Part shown: positions 19,811 through 32,200 of the stretch, in pieces
Numbering within the stretch: the first letter of the stretch is position 1
Layout: the number at the start of each line of letters is the position of its first letter
Assembly (NCBI GenBank): GCA_905221615.1
Contig: CAJNDT010003024.1
Coordinates: forward strand, 598,173-662,172
Direction of reading: 5' to 3'
Length of the DNA: 64,000 nt
DNA from: Symbiodinium sp. CCMP2592
Taxonomy: Eukaryota > Sar > Dinophyceae > Suessiales > Symbiodiniaceae
The notes under the pieces: model-generated
What the model was told of the DNA's origin: nothing
The model's database searches: none
The model's input: the letters and a program-made list of their open reading frames with translations, nothing else
Translations under genes and position numbers: made by a program

Positions 19811-19836
19811 GTCCCTAAACCCTAAACCCTAAACCG
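19811..19836. repeat. CCCTAAA tract before a candidate exon
   Basis: Three perfect CCCTAAA units, then about 60 nt with pyrimidine-rich TTTACCTTTGGCAG at the end. Confidence 0.85.
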
Positions 19837-19895
19837 TGTTTGCTGTTGAGACCGAGTCTTTGTCTGACAGATAATCGTTGTTTTACCTTTGGCAG

Positions 19896-19964
19896 GTGGT
19901 CGCTACCAACATCTTCAGATGGCGACTTGCAGTGCTTCCGCTGATGGACAAAATCCTGCCATAA
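19896..19964 (+). CDS. candidate 23-codon terminal exon
   Basis: A classic pyrimidine-rich acceptor, TTTTACCTTTGGCAG, precedes VVATNIFRWRLAVLPLMDKI, LP and a TAA. The upstream intron would contain a CCCTAAA tract. Product unknown. Confidence 0.35.
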   Translation: MVATNIFRWRLAVLPLMDKILP

Positions 19965-20087
19965 CAAGATCCCATGGTTCAGTAGTTCAGTGTATTTCCG
20001 CAAATGCAGGATGCTGTCCACGAGCAGTCTTGCAAACCCTGCTACTGCTTCCATCATCGTCACTTTCAACAACTTCATGGCGTGACA

Positions 20088-20549
20088 TCAGGGAGTGAAG
20101 CGATCTCCCCAGCCTCTAGACTCTAGCCTATCGAACAAATGTCCATGACGAGCAACAATAGGAACAATGCAGGTACTAGAAATTTGTGGTACATGCAGGA
20201 GGAGTTGCACATCCAATACGTGCTGAATGGTATGGAGTGAGTGCTGTCGTTTACACGACCAGCTCAGGTAAGGCAGATTACAACTGCCTAATGCCTCGAA
20301 ACGTAAAGCCGGGGACATGGAGTCCCCCATGCAAACCCTAAAGCGTAGACACATTACGTGGTGCTTGTACAAGGAGACGTGGCTCCAGCCGCTCTTGCGA
20401 AACATTTTTGGCAACGTCACGGTATCCATTGCCGCTTGACACATCACTGGTCTCGGGCAGGGGCCACTTCTAGCAACAGTTGAAAAAGCCAAGCTCACCG
20501 TCCACGTACAAAGAAGCCCCATGTGACAATGTTTTACATGTGTTGACAA
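20088..20549 (-). CDS. candidate minus-strand ORF of 153 codons
   Basis: This is one of the longest ORFs not explained by simple repeats. It reads TVARSGPCPRPVMCQAAMDT in the N-terminal third, LPYLSWSCKRQHSLHTIQHV in the middle and VARHGHLFDRLESRGWGDRF at the end. It is His/Cys-rich. No motif matches a family I know. The plus strand over the same bases is closed. Length is at the edge of what chance gives in 64 kb. Confidence 0.28.
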   Translation of the reverse strand: MSTHVKHCHMGLLCTWTVSLAFSTVARSGPCPRPVMCQAAMDTVTLPKMFRKSGWSHVSLYKHHVMCLRFRVCMGDSMSPALRFEALGSCNLPYLSWSCKRQHSLHTIQHVLDVQLLLHVPQISSTCIVPIVARHGHLFDRLESRGWGDRFTP

Positions 20550-20559
20550 ACATCGTTTG

Positions 20560-20952
20560 AGCCTAGTAAGAAACCTAGCTGAAGTGCAGGAGTAGTCTTC
20601 AACCTATGCAGCAGCACCATATTGTCCCTAGATATTGCTTGGACGCGTGAATACTGCGAAGGCAAGAACCTGTAGTTTCTATTCAGGGGCTTGCGGAGTT
20701 CTTGGGTGGTTCTATAAAGCTTTTAATCGCTGCCCTCACATTAAACCGCCCCCCGCCCCCCGAATATAGGAACCCCCGGTCGCGGTTTCGGGCCCACAAT
20801 TGAAAGTTCATGAAAACTTAGCGGCGGCCTGGGATTGTAATAGTTTTACAGCCGCGACGACTGCGTAGGAAGCGGTCGTTCTTTGCTTGCCTGACTGTCT
20901 GGGTCAATAATGAGTTACTGCCAACCGACTCATACCCGGATGCCCCGAAACT
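20560..20952. other. gene-free stretch with partial FB-W
   Basis: No coding island. At 20741-20800 GCCCCCCGAATATAGGAACC and CGCGGTTTCGGGCCC match half of FB-W, the family seen again at 61.2-61.6 kb. Confidence 0.5.
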
Positions 20953-21023
20953 CCCTCCTAATATGAAAACTGAATCCCCGAAACCAAGTTTAATACGGGG
21001 GGGGACTCTTTACTATTAGGGGG
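20953..21023. mobile_element. FB-W foldback element
   Basis: CCCTCCTAATATGAAAACTG and ACTCTTTACTATTAGGGGGC form short G/C-tipped inverted ends around a CCCCGAAACC interior. Confidence 0.65.
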
Positions 21024-21122
21024 CAGGGATTACAAGGTTAGAGATGGTTGGAGGCCGTGACTTGCAGCCATAGCACGTGAAGCAGAACTGTAACACAGAG
21101 CCCTACTATGCAAACCTACATA

Positions 21123-21222
21123 GGTGGTTGTCAAAAGAATGGTCCCTTAGCTGGGTTCTGAAAATAGTATGGCAGCTAATCGTTAAGGTACCGAAAAAGG
21201 GATTATAGTTTTGACAACTAGC
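21123..21222. mobile_element. FB-A foldback element
   Basis: GGTGGTTGTCAAAAGAATGG and TATAGTTTTGACAACTAGC. The flanks TACATA and CACATG share four of six bases. Confidence 0.82.
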
Positions 21223-21344
21223 CACATGCGTTTTTTCGAGGATAACCTCGTCGCCAAGCTGGAGCGCAATGGTGCAGTGGCGTGTGTGAGACTTGGCTGG
21301 ACGAGTCGGCATCCACGAATCGATGGGAGGTCTTTGTTCCGGAG

Positions 21345-21440
21345 GTTTCCTAAACCAATAAAGAACCTGTCTTTTTGGGGTTCCTTATTATGATTTCCTG
21401 ATATAGGTCCTTAAAAAGGTAGATTATTTGGGGTCAGGTA
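21345..21440. repeat. FB-U element
   Basis: AACCTGTCTTTTTGGGGTTCC and AAAAAGGTAGATTATTTGGG with GTCAGGTA match the copy at 0.5 kb. Confidence 0.65.
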
Positions 21441-21799
21441 AACCCTAAGACACAGGACTCGATCATGGATCTTTTAGAAAGAACTGGGCCATTCTCGGGG
21501 TTGGTTGTGTCGATAAGGTTTTCAGTTTAGGGGCTAGGGTTTTTAGGCTTGATGATCTAGGGTTTAGTTTAGGGCGCATGGTGTAGAGTCCGATGAACAG
21601 GCATGAGGCCAATCGATTCGCCACCACTGCGGTGGGGTCTTAAAGGTCACAGGCCAATACAGACTCGAACTAAGCAAAAGACTTCACACACACAGGCAGC
21701 GCATCTATCAGCTTATCACAGGTACCTGCTTTTTTCGCGTGTAAATGCGCAAGCAAATTTTCTATGGGTGGGCTATGGCGCGTGAGCATGCCTTGTTTC

Positions 21800-21880
21800 T
21801 CTCTCTTTTGTTTTTGTTTTGTCTCTCTCTCTCTCTCTCTGTATGAAAATGTGTGTCTGTGTGTGTATGTGCGGGGTCTG
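21800..21880. repeat. CT and GT microsatellites
   Basis: (CT)n at 21821-21840, followed by (GT)n-like text. Confidence 0.9.
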
Positions 21881-22174
21881 TCGTGTGATTGTTTACACAG
21901 ATGAAGGAACATGCTTGTGCTGTATCTGTGTAACAATATACGCATGTTTGCATGTAGGTATGTGCATGTAAGTTGCATCTACTCCTAAATCTGCACGGTA
22001 CATGTGCAGATACCATGGACCATGAGTTCCTGTGCAGGTACAAGTACAAAACTGTGTTTATGCATGCATGCTTCGAGACTATCTGTCTATTTGTCCGATT
22101 GTCTGCATACTCTCAGAATACTGCTGTTTCAGCTTCAAGACCACAAGCCCTGACTACACTGTGCTTGCACTAGA

Positions 22175-22250
22175 CCCTAAACCCTGAACCCCTAAACCCT
22201 AAACTCTTATAAACCCTCAACACTAAACCCCGAAACCCTCAACCCTGAAC
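22175..22250. repeat. CCCTAAA tract, degenerate
   Basis: Eight or so units with CCCTGAAC and CCCTCAAC variants. Confidence 0.85.
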
Positions 22251-22626
22251 AACAACGCATCTCCGTGTTTTGGAGATCCTCCGGTCCGAGGACCGTCGAA
22301 CGACTGGACTCCCGCCCGCACTCGGCCACGTGGGAGGTGCCGCACTCTGCAGACTTCAGGTAGCCTGAACCCCACCACCTCTAAATGACCAACCTTCTGA
22401 AGGTTCCTTAGTATGATTTCCTAAATTGAGTCTTTTAGGGTCCAAGTATGTAACCCAAAATCCTAAGGTCCTAAAACCCGTTATCTCCAAACCCTAGACG
22501 ACTGACCCCTAAACCCCTGACCTCTGTACCCCTTAATGCTCTTGGTTGGTCCCCAGTGTCCTTGTAGCTTTATAGTGCATATACATATTTGCACATATAC
22601 ATATACATATTTGGACATACACATAT

Positions 22627-22628
<2 letters not shown>

Positions 22629-22670
<42 letters not shown>
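22629..22670. repeat. (AG)20 microsatellite
   Basis: Uninterrupted AG dinucleotides. The antisense ORF gives a serine/leucine run. Confidence 0.95.
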
Positions 22671-22811
22671 CGGTGTATAGATACTATATATAATATGTAT
22701 GCATACATACATGCATACGCACAATACTGGTTTTTGTTTAAGCCTGGAGTCTAGGCTAAAGGGCATCCTACATGGCGGCATCAGGGCCAAGGTATATGGG
22801 CACATGGACCC

Positions 22812-22877
22812 TTAAACCCTAAACCCTAAACCCTAAACCCTAAACCCTAAACCCTAAACCCTAAACCCTAAACCCTA
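22812..22877. repeat. CCCTAAA array, about 9.5 perfect copies
   Basis: This is the longest perfect telomere-type run in the window. It is followed after 38 nt by a pyrimidine-rich acceptor and a candidate exon, so it may lie in an intron. Confidence 0.95.
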
Positions 22878-22915
22878 CTTGTTTGACTCAACCCGAAGTT
22901 GTTTGTTTCCTCCAG

Positions 22916-23295
22916 CTGTTCAACTGCCTGCTGGTTTTGATCTCGGCAGGTGGGGACGTTTGTTTAGTCATGTTGTCTGCACCCTTTTGAGGAGCTGTTG
23001 CTTACCCTTTTGAGGATTGTTGCCTCGCTCCAGAGTTTCGTGGCAGACTATGACAGCCTTCTGAGTCAACAGCCTGGACCTTAAACCCTCAGCCCTAAAC
23101 CCTTCTAGGACCTTAACGACCTGCTCAGATTTCCTGCAGTCGCAGTAAGTACCCCAAACCCTGAAACCCAAAACTCACTATTTAGTTCCCCAGCTGGAGA
23201 AGTACGTCAGGTATTCGCAGTCAGCATTGAACATCAAAGCGCCCTGGCCCACAACCCATTGCAGTGAAATTTTGGACCTGCTGGGGTGGAGTGTT
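22916..23295 (+). CDS. candidate multi-exon gene with heptamer-rich introns
   Basis: Exon a (22916-22949) lies between TTTCCTCCAG and GTGGGG and reads LFNCLLVLISA. A segment from 23033 reads SFVADYDSLLSQQPGP. Exon c (23109-23144), between CCCTTCTAG and GTAAGT, reads DLNDLLRFPAVA. The next intron of 49 nt is CCCAAACCCTGAAACCC-like and ends TTCCCCAG. Exon d (from 23194) continues in the same phase: LEKYVRYSQSALNIKAPWPT, THCSEILDLLGWS. It then runs straight into an FB-C element, where a stop follows. The c-d join is the best supported; the joins among a, the 23033 segment and c are not phase-consistent as drawn. Product unknown. Confidence 0.42.
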
Positions 23296-23357
23296 CCCAG
23301 ACCTTCCAAAACCCCTTAATTAAGGAATATACCTGAAAGGATTTTGGAAGGTCTGGG
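23296..23357. mobile_element. FB-C foldback element, internally deleted
   Basis: Full tips CCCAGACCTTCCAAAACCCC and GATTTTGGAAGGTCTGGG, but only about 60 bp in all. The second TTAATTAAGG arm is missing. It interrupts or terminates the upstream coding frame. Confidence 0.85.
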
Positions 23358-23404
23358 TTTCGCTCACTCAAGGAGTTTAGGATTTAGGGTTGCGAAACAA
23401 CTGC

Positions 23405-23688
23405 TTGAGGGTGCTTGGCACATTGGCAAGTCTTCATGACCGCAGCGGGTGTATCCAAATGCGGGAAGATCAACGCCCGCCACTGCCGCCTCCAGAACGG
23501 TTCCAAGTCCAATGCCACCTGTTGGAGCCCAAGCCGTCGGTGGTTTGCTTGAACGAGCTGGAGCAGGATCACATCATACTTCGCCGACAAGTTAGAACAG
23601 ATGATGAGGTCCAGGGATTTGTTGGGATGTCTGGCATCCGACGAGGAGATCTTGCCCGCTTTGCATTGATTTGGTGCATTGATATATG
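23405..23688 (+). CDS. candidate coding segment downstream of FB-C
   Basis: The frame reads RVLGTLASLHDRSGCIQMRE, DQRPPLPPPERFQVQCHLLE, PKPSVVCLNELEQDHIILRR and QVRTDDEVQGFVGMSGIRRG, then enters FB-B. It has about 95 codons, with a proline cluster and charged text. It may be the continuation of the gene upstream of the small FB-C, or a separate exon. The antisense frame is also open for 68 codons. Product unknown. Confidence 0.35.
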
Positions 23689-23787
23689 GGAGCTTCCGAA
23701 AATGGGGGACCCTAACATAGTACCCTGAATAGTAGGATCCTTATTAAAAGGACCCCAAAATATGGTACCCCTATTTTCGGAAACTCC
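23689..23787. mobile_element. FB-B foldback element
   Basis: GGAGCTTCCGAAAATGGGGG and CCCCTATTTTCGGAAACTCC. The flanks TATATG and CATATA. Its interior AATAGTAGGATCCTTATTAA is standard. Confidence 0.87.
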
Positions 23788-23886
23788 CATATAAAGGGAT
23801 CTGACTCGATCCTGTCCTGATTGCCGCCTGTGTCATGTGTTATCCTGTTTGATATCTGGGCCACGGCCTCCAGATTCTACATGCCT

Positions 23887-23992
23887 TGGGGGTCCCCTAG
23901 GTATATACCCTTAAAATGGCTATTATATACCCATTATATAGCCCCATTATAGGGTAGGGGTCCCCATTAAGGGTCCCTCTTTTTCCCCTTTG
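23887..23992. repeat. FB-S element, left-truncated
   Basis: CCCCTAGGTATATACCC through CCCATTAAGGGTCCCTCTTT match 11.0 kb. The left arm's GGGGAAAGG is absent. Confidence 0.72.
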
Positions 23993-24115
23993 AGTGTCGC
24001 AGCTTGGTTGCCCATGCTTGGTGGCAGATGGCAGCTTTGCAAAATTTCCTGCCATGGAGACTCGTCGCGGCACTGGCTCCTAAAACCCCGTCTCTAAAGC
24101 CAAACCCTAAACCCC

Positions 24116-24438
24116 TGAACCCCAAATCCGAAACCCTTAAACCCCTAATTCTAAGCCCCTAGCCCTACCTGACCCCTAAAACCCTAAACTGAACCCCAAA
24201 TCCGAAACCCCTACACCCCTAAACCTAAGCCCCTAAACCCCTAAAACCCTAAACTGAACCCCAAATCCGAAACCCCTACACCCCTAAACCTAAGCCCCTA
24301 AACCCCTAAACCCTAAACTGAACCCCAAATCCGAAACCCCTACACCCCTAAACCTAAGCCCCTAAACCCCTAAACCCTAAACTGAACCCCAAATCCGAAA
24401 CCCCTACACCCCTAAACCTAAGCCCCTAAACCCCTAAA
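24116..24438. repeat. 64-65-bp minisatellite built from heptamers
   Basis: Four close copies and one diverged first copy. Each holds CCCCAAATCCGAAACCCCTA and CCTAAACCTAAGCCCCTAAA. Periods between matching points are 65, 64 and 64 bp. The unit is evidently a frozen block of degenerate CCCTAAA units that then amplified as a whole. Confidence 0.92.
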
Positions 24439-24694
24439 CACCCCCAAGCTGCGACACGAGGCCGGCTTCACCCCGCTTCCGAGCCTCCAGCCGACGCTCT
24501 TCCGAGTGGTGTCTGCGCGCGCGGGGCTTGGGAGCAAATAGGGTTCCTGTTAAAAGGTTCTTGAAAAGGGATTTGTAAGCGTTACTATAAGAGAGGTTGT
24601 GCAAGGGTATATATACATATAGATATAGATATAACGGCCTTTTGGATAATAAGGATAGGATCCCATAAGGGCTACTATTAGGGATCGATGAGGG

Positions 24695-24764
24695 TATTAC
24701 TATAATAATAATCATAAGGAACCCTCCAAAATAGTATAGGTGATTATGTAGGCCCCTGTAGTAG
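24695..24764. repeat. FB-F right half
   Basis: AAGGAACCCTCCAAAATAGT and GTAGGCCCCTGTAG match FB-F in reverse. The left side is replaced by AT-rich text. Confidence 0.55.
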
Positions 24765-26166
24765 GGCTTGGGGGTTTAGTGTTCAGGGGTTTAGGGGTTT
24801 AGAGTATTAGGGGTGTAGGGTTTCGGGGGTGTCGGGATTTGTGGGGTTTAGGGTTCAGGGGTTTGGGGTTGAGGGTTATTAGCGTTTTCGGGGCTGAAGG
24901 GCTTACAGGGGGGCGTTTTACATACATAACAAATACATACATATGCATGTATACTTGTCATTGAACCAAAGGGGTCTTGTTGTTTGCGGCTTTGGAGGCT
25001 TAGGGGCAAACGGCCGGGCAAAACCGCAAGCTACACCCAGACCCCTCAATCGTAGTTCATGTTCATTGGTTTGCTTGTTTTCTTATGAGGGAGTCACCAG
25101 AAGGAACTACATCATGTGCGGTACGCCATGAACGCAAAAGCTGCATGCTGCAAGTGAATCCCATTGAAGCTCATCGGCAGAAGGTTCAGAGCTCGGAGTG
25201 AACCCTAAATTTTATGCTACAAACTGCAACTGGAATCTTTCGATACCACCCACTCGGCATCATGGGACTAAGCAAGAGAGTTTTCAGCAAGCTGTTAAGG
25301 CTTCAGCTGATAAGTAACATTATAATGCAGGGGCACAAATAACTACCTATACTGTTTTGGGGTTCCTTACTATAGTTATAGTATCACGGGCTGCAAAACC
25401 CTATTCTAATGATTAAGGCCCGTACAGTACCATGGCCCTAGGGTGATGAAGTCTGACTTTACAGAGGTCACTTACTAAGTTAACTCTTGTCCTGATATCC
25501 GATGTGAACATAAACCTAACTAGGTAGGCCTTTGGGACATTTTATATTTGCCCTTATTAAGCTTAATAGGATCCTATTTACGAATATTTTTCAGAGGCTT
25601 TGAAGGGCCAACCTAGCTAAAATCCGAACCCGATACCGAATCCCCAAACTGCTTGAAGGCTGAAGAATTTCTCTTCCCGGCTGCTCAGGCGACGTGACTG
25701 TCACGCTGGATCACCTCCAACAGGCTGTGGCGCGTAAGTTTTGCTTCAAGGATCTATCGGGGTCCCGAACATATGTAGAATGATATGATGTCGTGGGTGT
25801 TGGGCCACATTTTACCTACTTTTGGGTACTGACGGGTTCAATCGTGGATGCCTTTGCGGCACCTTCTTGAGTCGGGTATTGGTTTATAGGAGTCTGGGTC
25901 GAAAAGCTGCAGCAACTGTAGCCGAGGTTTAGGGTTTGAGCGACTACTATAGCATCTTGCATAACAGTTATCACCGTGACCGTCAGCCTGACCGATCGCA
26001 TGCCAGCAATGTTCATTTGGGACCCCAAAAAGGATATAATAAGCACAGTATTATGGGCCCCGCAGCCTATTCTAGTGATTCAAGCCCCTTGTTATCTATC
26101 CAAGTGCTGCAAAGCCGCAATGTACACTATTCGAGCTTATGAGATGCTACGGACAACTAAAGAAAT

Positions 26167-26212
<46 letters not shown>

Positions 26213-29200
26213 TATAGCAGGTGTGAGTACGCGGTTTCTCTCTGTCTTACGTGTGTAAACATATGTGTATATATATATGCACAATAAGTTCCATGGTATC
26301 ATATACCTGTGTATGTGTAGGTATCTACATACACAGATACACACACATATATGTATATGTATATATATATATATATGTATATTATATATGTATAAAAATA
26401 CACATATAGATATACAGATAGTGAAATAGGGCCTCTAACCACTACTGGATATCAATCCTGGCACATGGGCTTGGGCAAGGCCCCAACCGACCGCAGGGGG
26501 CGGCGCGCGAAGCACCACAAGGTGCTCGGTTTCTATCGGGCTCATTTTGGTTGGCTTTGAATATATTTATACAGTGTATGAAATCCCGAGGCATCATGGG
26601 CACTAGTCACTATTACTTGCCTTCGTTATCGGCCCGAGGAGGCGGTGGATTTCAGGTCTGGGTCTGTAAGCAGGCTTTGGGATGGGGGACTTCCCCATAG
26701 GCTCCATGTACCTTTATAGTAGATACTTAAGCCTTACAGGGATCCCTATATAGGTACCTTATAGGCCGAAGATGGCCGAAGTATATACTATATGGGTACA
26801 TGCTGCCTTAGGGTTCGGGTGTCGCGGCTCAGGACCTAGCGTTGAAGCTGCGGATTTTGCGTCCGTGTCCTTCAGACCTATCTTCAACAAAACTCAAAAG
26901 AGCTCTATGTTAAGGCTCTAAACCCTAAACCCTAGACCCCTAAACCCTAAACCCTAAACCAAACCCTAAACCCTAAACCCTAAACCCTAAACCAAACCCT
27001 AAACCCTAAACCGAGTTAGAGGTAATAGGGACAACAACCCTCGCAGGGCCATGTCCGTTCTGATCCGTTTCGCACGGAGTGCAACAGGTGGAGGGTGTGC
27101 CTCCCTCATACTTGGAGGCCCTGTCGACTCAGTATGTCTACTTAGTATCCCCCAGAAACCCTATTATAATCCCCATAACCCACCTTACTAACCCTACTTA
27201 CTAAGTCAAAAGGGCCTCCAAGTAATACTCACATGGGTGGTTGTCAAAATTATGGTCCCTTTTTGGGTCCCTAATATAGTACGGCACCTAATATCAAGGG
27301 TACCCAATAAGGGACCGTAATTTTGACAGCCGGACACATGGCCGAACTAGCCTCGCTCCACGGTATATGTCGCTTATAGGGTAGACTACTGCGCTGCACC
27401 AGCAGTACTTACATCGCTGTTCAGGGGAGAAGACTCGGAAGACTTAGTTGGGAACAAGCAACAAAGCTAACACCACTCAAGGGTTTGGGGTTTAAGTCCT
27501 AGGTTCTTGCGTTTCAAGGGTTACTGTAGGTCTTAGGGTTTCGGGGTATAGGTTTAGCAACACACCAAAGCCTAAACTCAAGCTTCCTTTTTGTGCAGGC
27601 CCTGGGGCGGGCTTTGCGGCAGGCGGGGCAGCAGGGACTTCCGCAGAAATGCGCGGTGTTGTAGATCGTGTTTCTCGTTTCTTTTTTTCGACCTTAACCC
27701 AAGACCCTGTGGTCAACCGATAGCTAGCTCCATTGAAAGACCTCGTCATTCGTTGAAACCGGACTTCTGGAGACCTCCACATCTTATTGGAAATGGAGTG
27801 TACTGTAAGGGTCATGGGTAGCGATGACGATGGTTATGGTGGGATTAAGTTGTCATGAATGTTGAGATATACTTCCTCATACTCGCAGGTGGTTTGGTGG
27901 TTGACGATGCCAAATATTTTTGCCAGAGTTCCCGCTGGCTGCTAGCTGCTTTTTCGCAAGGAGCATATGCTCGTCTCTATCGGTGTCCACACGGGGGTGT
28001 AGTGCTTTCTATGGCAGCGTGACCATGAGAATCCTTTTATATTATAGCGACCTGCCCTAGACATGGTCATACTAACTCCTCCACCCTAAGAGTCGTAGGC
28101 CCATATCACGCCGTGACGGATCTTTCCAGGTGGCCCTGCCAATCCTCCATCGGGTTTCGGCGGAGGCCAGCAACAAAGACTTTTCCCCTAGGATCTTGGG
28201 TTTAGGGTTTAGGGTTTAGGGTTTAGGGTTTAGGGTTTAGGGTTTAGGGTGGATCTTACATAGTCCGCATCCTATTGCATTGGCGATTCGGAAGGGCTTC
28301 CCGGTTCCGCCAAAGGCAGGGCTCTTGAGGCAGAACTACGCGTCGCGATATCGGGTTTTTTTCTATAAATTGCAGGTATGTAAATCCCGAGCCTAACCCT
28401 AAACCTTAAAGCTCAAGACCCGACACTCCCCCGAGAGTATGTGAAGGAGGTGTAGTTCGCTCTTCCTTCTACCGGCATACCCTAAAGGCCCTAAACCCTC
28501 AACCCTAAACTCCTAAAACCCTAAACCAAAAGCCCTGTGTGTTCGGAGCTGGGCCTGAGCAGCGAGGATTAGAATCCCTTTCAACCCTCCATGACAGGGT
28601 GTCAGACTCCCCGAACCCTATGCTCCTCACATAGACCACCCTGGAGCTGCTAATTCTGGCCAAATCATGTGTTTTGTATGTGTCCTGTTGTAAATCTTGT
28701 CAAGATAGCTCATGTGTCCCACTCGCAGGTGCATTCCTACGGTGCCAACATAGCCTTAAGCAGGTTTCTGAAACACTTTTCCCAGCTGAAGGCCTGAAAA
28801 CTAGTCCATAACCCTGTCATCCTGACACCTAAACCCGTAGAAAGTCTGGAAAATCAGTCCATGACCCCGGCCAAACCCTCCTGATAAATAAACCCGTAGA
28901 AAGTTGTAAGACGCCCACAACCCCTGCTTGTCGGGTATCATGGCGAACTAAAGGTTAACCTTTTCGGTGTATAGGGATTATATAGGGACTATATATACTA
29001 CCCAAGACAGGCTTAAGTTTGCTTTCTCTACGTAAAGCCACATGAAGAGCCTTGTTCAGCTCCGGCTTTTTCCATCTCAGACAGGGGCCTCGCAGTTGAA
29101 TCTGCAGTGATGGGGCATAAACATGGGCTACTATCGGGGCCTCCTGAATAATTACCTATGCTACTGCGTCTTAGGGGTTCCGTTGTGTATTTATTGCAAA

Positions 29201-32200
29201 ATGGACACCAAAACCCTGTTCTAGTTATTAGGGCCCCTTTGTATTATGGTCTTGCGAGCAACGTGGCTACGAGGCACCTACAGACCCAAGTAGTACCCAC
29301 TCTGTGCTTCCCAGCTCACCCTATACCCTAAAGCATTCCATATCAGGGTTTATAGTAAGAACCTACAAAAAAGTAGGGTTTGGTAGTTTAAGGTATACCC
29401 TAAATCCGAAACCTCTTCCTGCCAGGTCCTGCTGGAGTGGCCGTGGCTTCCTTGGCCCCAGCCTGTGGCGCACTTGGAGCAATCGCACTGGCTAACCGTT
29501 GATAGGGTTTAGGGTTTAGGGTTTAGGGGACTTAGATCCCCAATACCTAACCTTTAAACTTTTTGGGTTCTTATAGTTTAGTAGGAAGCTAACCTTTTTT
29601 TCTGTGGCTTGTAGGGGGAGCTAAGGAGCCAGGGATGATGATAATCCCTATTAAATAAGGATCTAAAGAGCCAAGAGAACCCCCAAAACCACTGGTTAGG
29701 TGGGGCTTTCCAAAGCGCGGATAGGGTGTTGTAGGTTCGTTGATTTTCTTGGGCTTTGCTACGGCTTTTTAGGGTTTCTATAGGTTTGGTCGGGATATGT
29801 TCTGAATGTGTGACTTGATAGGATGTGAAACCTTGAACGAGGGGCCCCCTTGTGAAATCTCTTGCAATCAGGGTCCTGCCGCTTAGTGCCACAGTTCGCG
29901 CCCCAGACTCCCCTGCTCCAGTTAGATGTTCATGCCGGTATCCTTATTGCAACAGGTTAGGGGTTAGGGTTCAGGGCGAGTACGCCTTCAGTATCTACAT
30001 ATGCTCTTTTGGAAGTCTCGATAAGTCCCCTGATCCTTCTTGAACTCCTGAAACCGCGTATTTCCCGAACTCCAGGGAGATCGCTCCTTCAGCCCCTTAA
30101 CTCCCTAAAACGCTATATTCAACCTAAACATCTCTTACCTAAGCCCTATAACCTATGCCCTACAAAGCCTTAAAGTCCCAAACTCAAGCTTCTGTTTCAG
30201 GCTCCCTTGCCACCGACAGGGCGAGTCGGCTTCTACCTTAGTCCGGTCCCCAGCGCCCCGTTTTGCAGGCCCCATAGCGGATCTGTAAGGGAACCTTTAG
30301 GGGATTTTTGAAGGATTCCTTCAAGGGTTCGTATAAGGCTATTCTAGTGTTCTAGAACAGGGTTCCCATACGTGGTCCTGTAATAGGGTTCCCTCTGAGG
30401 GTACTTCATTGGGGTTCCCGTAATCTTCATACTAGGTGGTTGTTGCCATTGTAACAATTGTAGGGCTTAGAGTTCATGGCTTTAGGGCTTAGTGTTTTAA
30501 ATGGAGGACGGCCTGCCAGCCTTACGTAGACTGTAAAGCACCCTAACCCCGACACCTTACAGTAAGTCCTGAAACCCTAACCCCCTAAGTCTGAAATCCT
30601 GAGCACTCAAAGAGCACCGAGGTCCGGTCCGTGCGCGGCTGGCCGGGGACCAGGCCACCGTAGGATGAGCGAGGGGTCAGTTTCTAGGTAGTATTGGAGA
30701 GGGTCTATATCCCCAAAGGTCCCCCTAATCCTAACTCCTATATCCCCAAAGGTCCCCCCTAATCCTAACTCCTATATCCCCAAAGGTCCACCCTAATCCT
30801 AACTCCTATATCCCCAAAGGTCCCCCCTAATCCTAACTCCTATATCCCCAAAGGTCCCCCCTAATCCTAACTCCTATATCCCCAAAGGTCCCCCCTAATC
30901 CTAACTCCTATATCCCCAAAGGTCCCCCCTAATCCTAACTCCTATATCCCCAAAGGTCCCCCCTAATCCTAACTCCTATATCCCCAAAGGTCCCCCCTAA
31001 TCCTAACTCCTATATCCCCAAAGGTCCCCCCTAATCCTAACTCCTATATCCCCAAAGGTCCCCCCTAATCCTAACTCCTATATCCCCAAAGGTCCCCCCT
31101 AATCCTAACTCCTATGTCCCCAAAGGTCCCCCCTAATCCTAACTCCTATATCCCCAAAGGTCCCCCCTAATCCAAACTCCTATTAATGTAGGGGCCTTGG
31201 TGGTTTAGGATGCGAGGCACCCCGCCGTCACATTGGAGCAAAGGTTTCAGGCTTTCGGATGTGGGGTTATATACTGGGCTTTGGAGTACCGTGCTTTAAT
31301 ACTTTTTTCCTAAGGGAACCATTATGAAATACAAGTTTATACTTTTTCTCCCTGGTTACTTAAAGGCCCAGTATAGGATTTAATAGGGCTTGGGTTTTAG
31401 GGCTGGGGCTAGGCAAGATATCGGAGTCCTTGTTAGGAGTTCGGCTCTTTGAGTCCTCGAGGGATTTTCGGCTATGGGCAAGACGTATAGGCCTCAAAGG
31501 ACGAGCAATAACAGGGCGCGCCATCAACACCACCCAGGTGCCCTTTAATAGAATCTTAGGCCCCGAAGATTCTGTAATTGTGGGTATTTAGGACAGAAAG
31601 GAATCTTGAACCCTAAGAGACCCACCTTAAACTCGGCAGCTCGCACCGGGCTTGGTCAAAAGCTCTCCGAGCAGATGGAGAGTAGGATGCTATCCTCTTT
31701 ACGACCCGGATCCGTTTTGGGGTTGTAATGGTAGTCTCTCTTGTTGCTGGCAAGTATGTGCAGCACCCGGATATTGCCTGGCTCGACGGAGGCTCTTCCA
31801 CAACTTGCACAATTCTCTTGGTTGGCTTGCTTGTCAGATCCCTTGGACCAATCAAGGCCTCTGATGGGGAGATTATCGTGACTTCTCGAAAGCATAGTCC
31901 TTGGGGTGGTTCCCGACCGAGGTCATGGGCCCGGCAGACCGTTATGCCGCGGGCTGTTTCCTCTTCTGCGTCTTCCCTCGTGGCAGACACTCCGATATGC
32001 AAGGGACCACGGATTTGCTGCGGGACATAGATCAGGGCGGTGATGGCCCCCGAGGCTATTTGGAGACAAAGGTGACTCGTACAAAGACAAACTACAATCT
32101 TGAAAGGAAGTCTCGTTACCTGGCGATGGTGTGTCCTGTTTGGGGATTGGAGGCAGATTTCTTGAGGCTTCCCCACGCCCAGATATGACTCCCTAGTTCA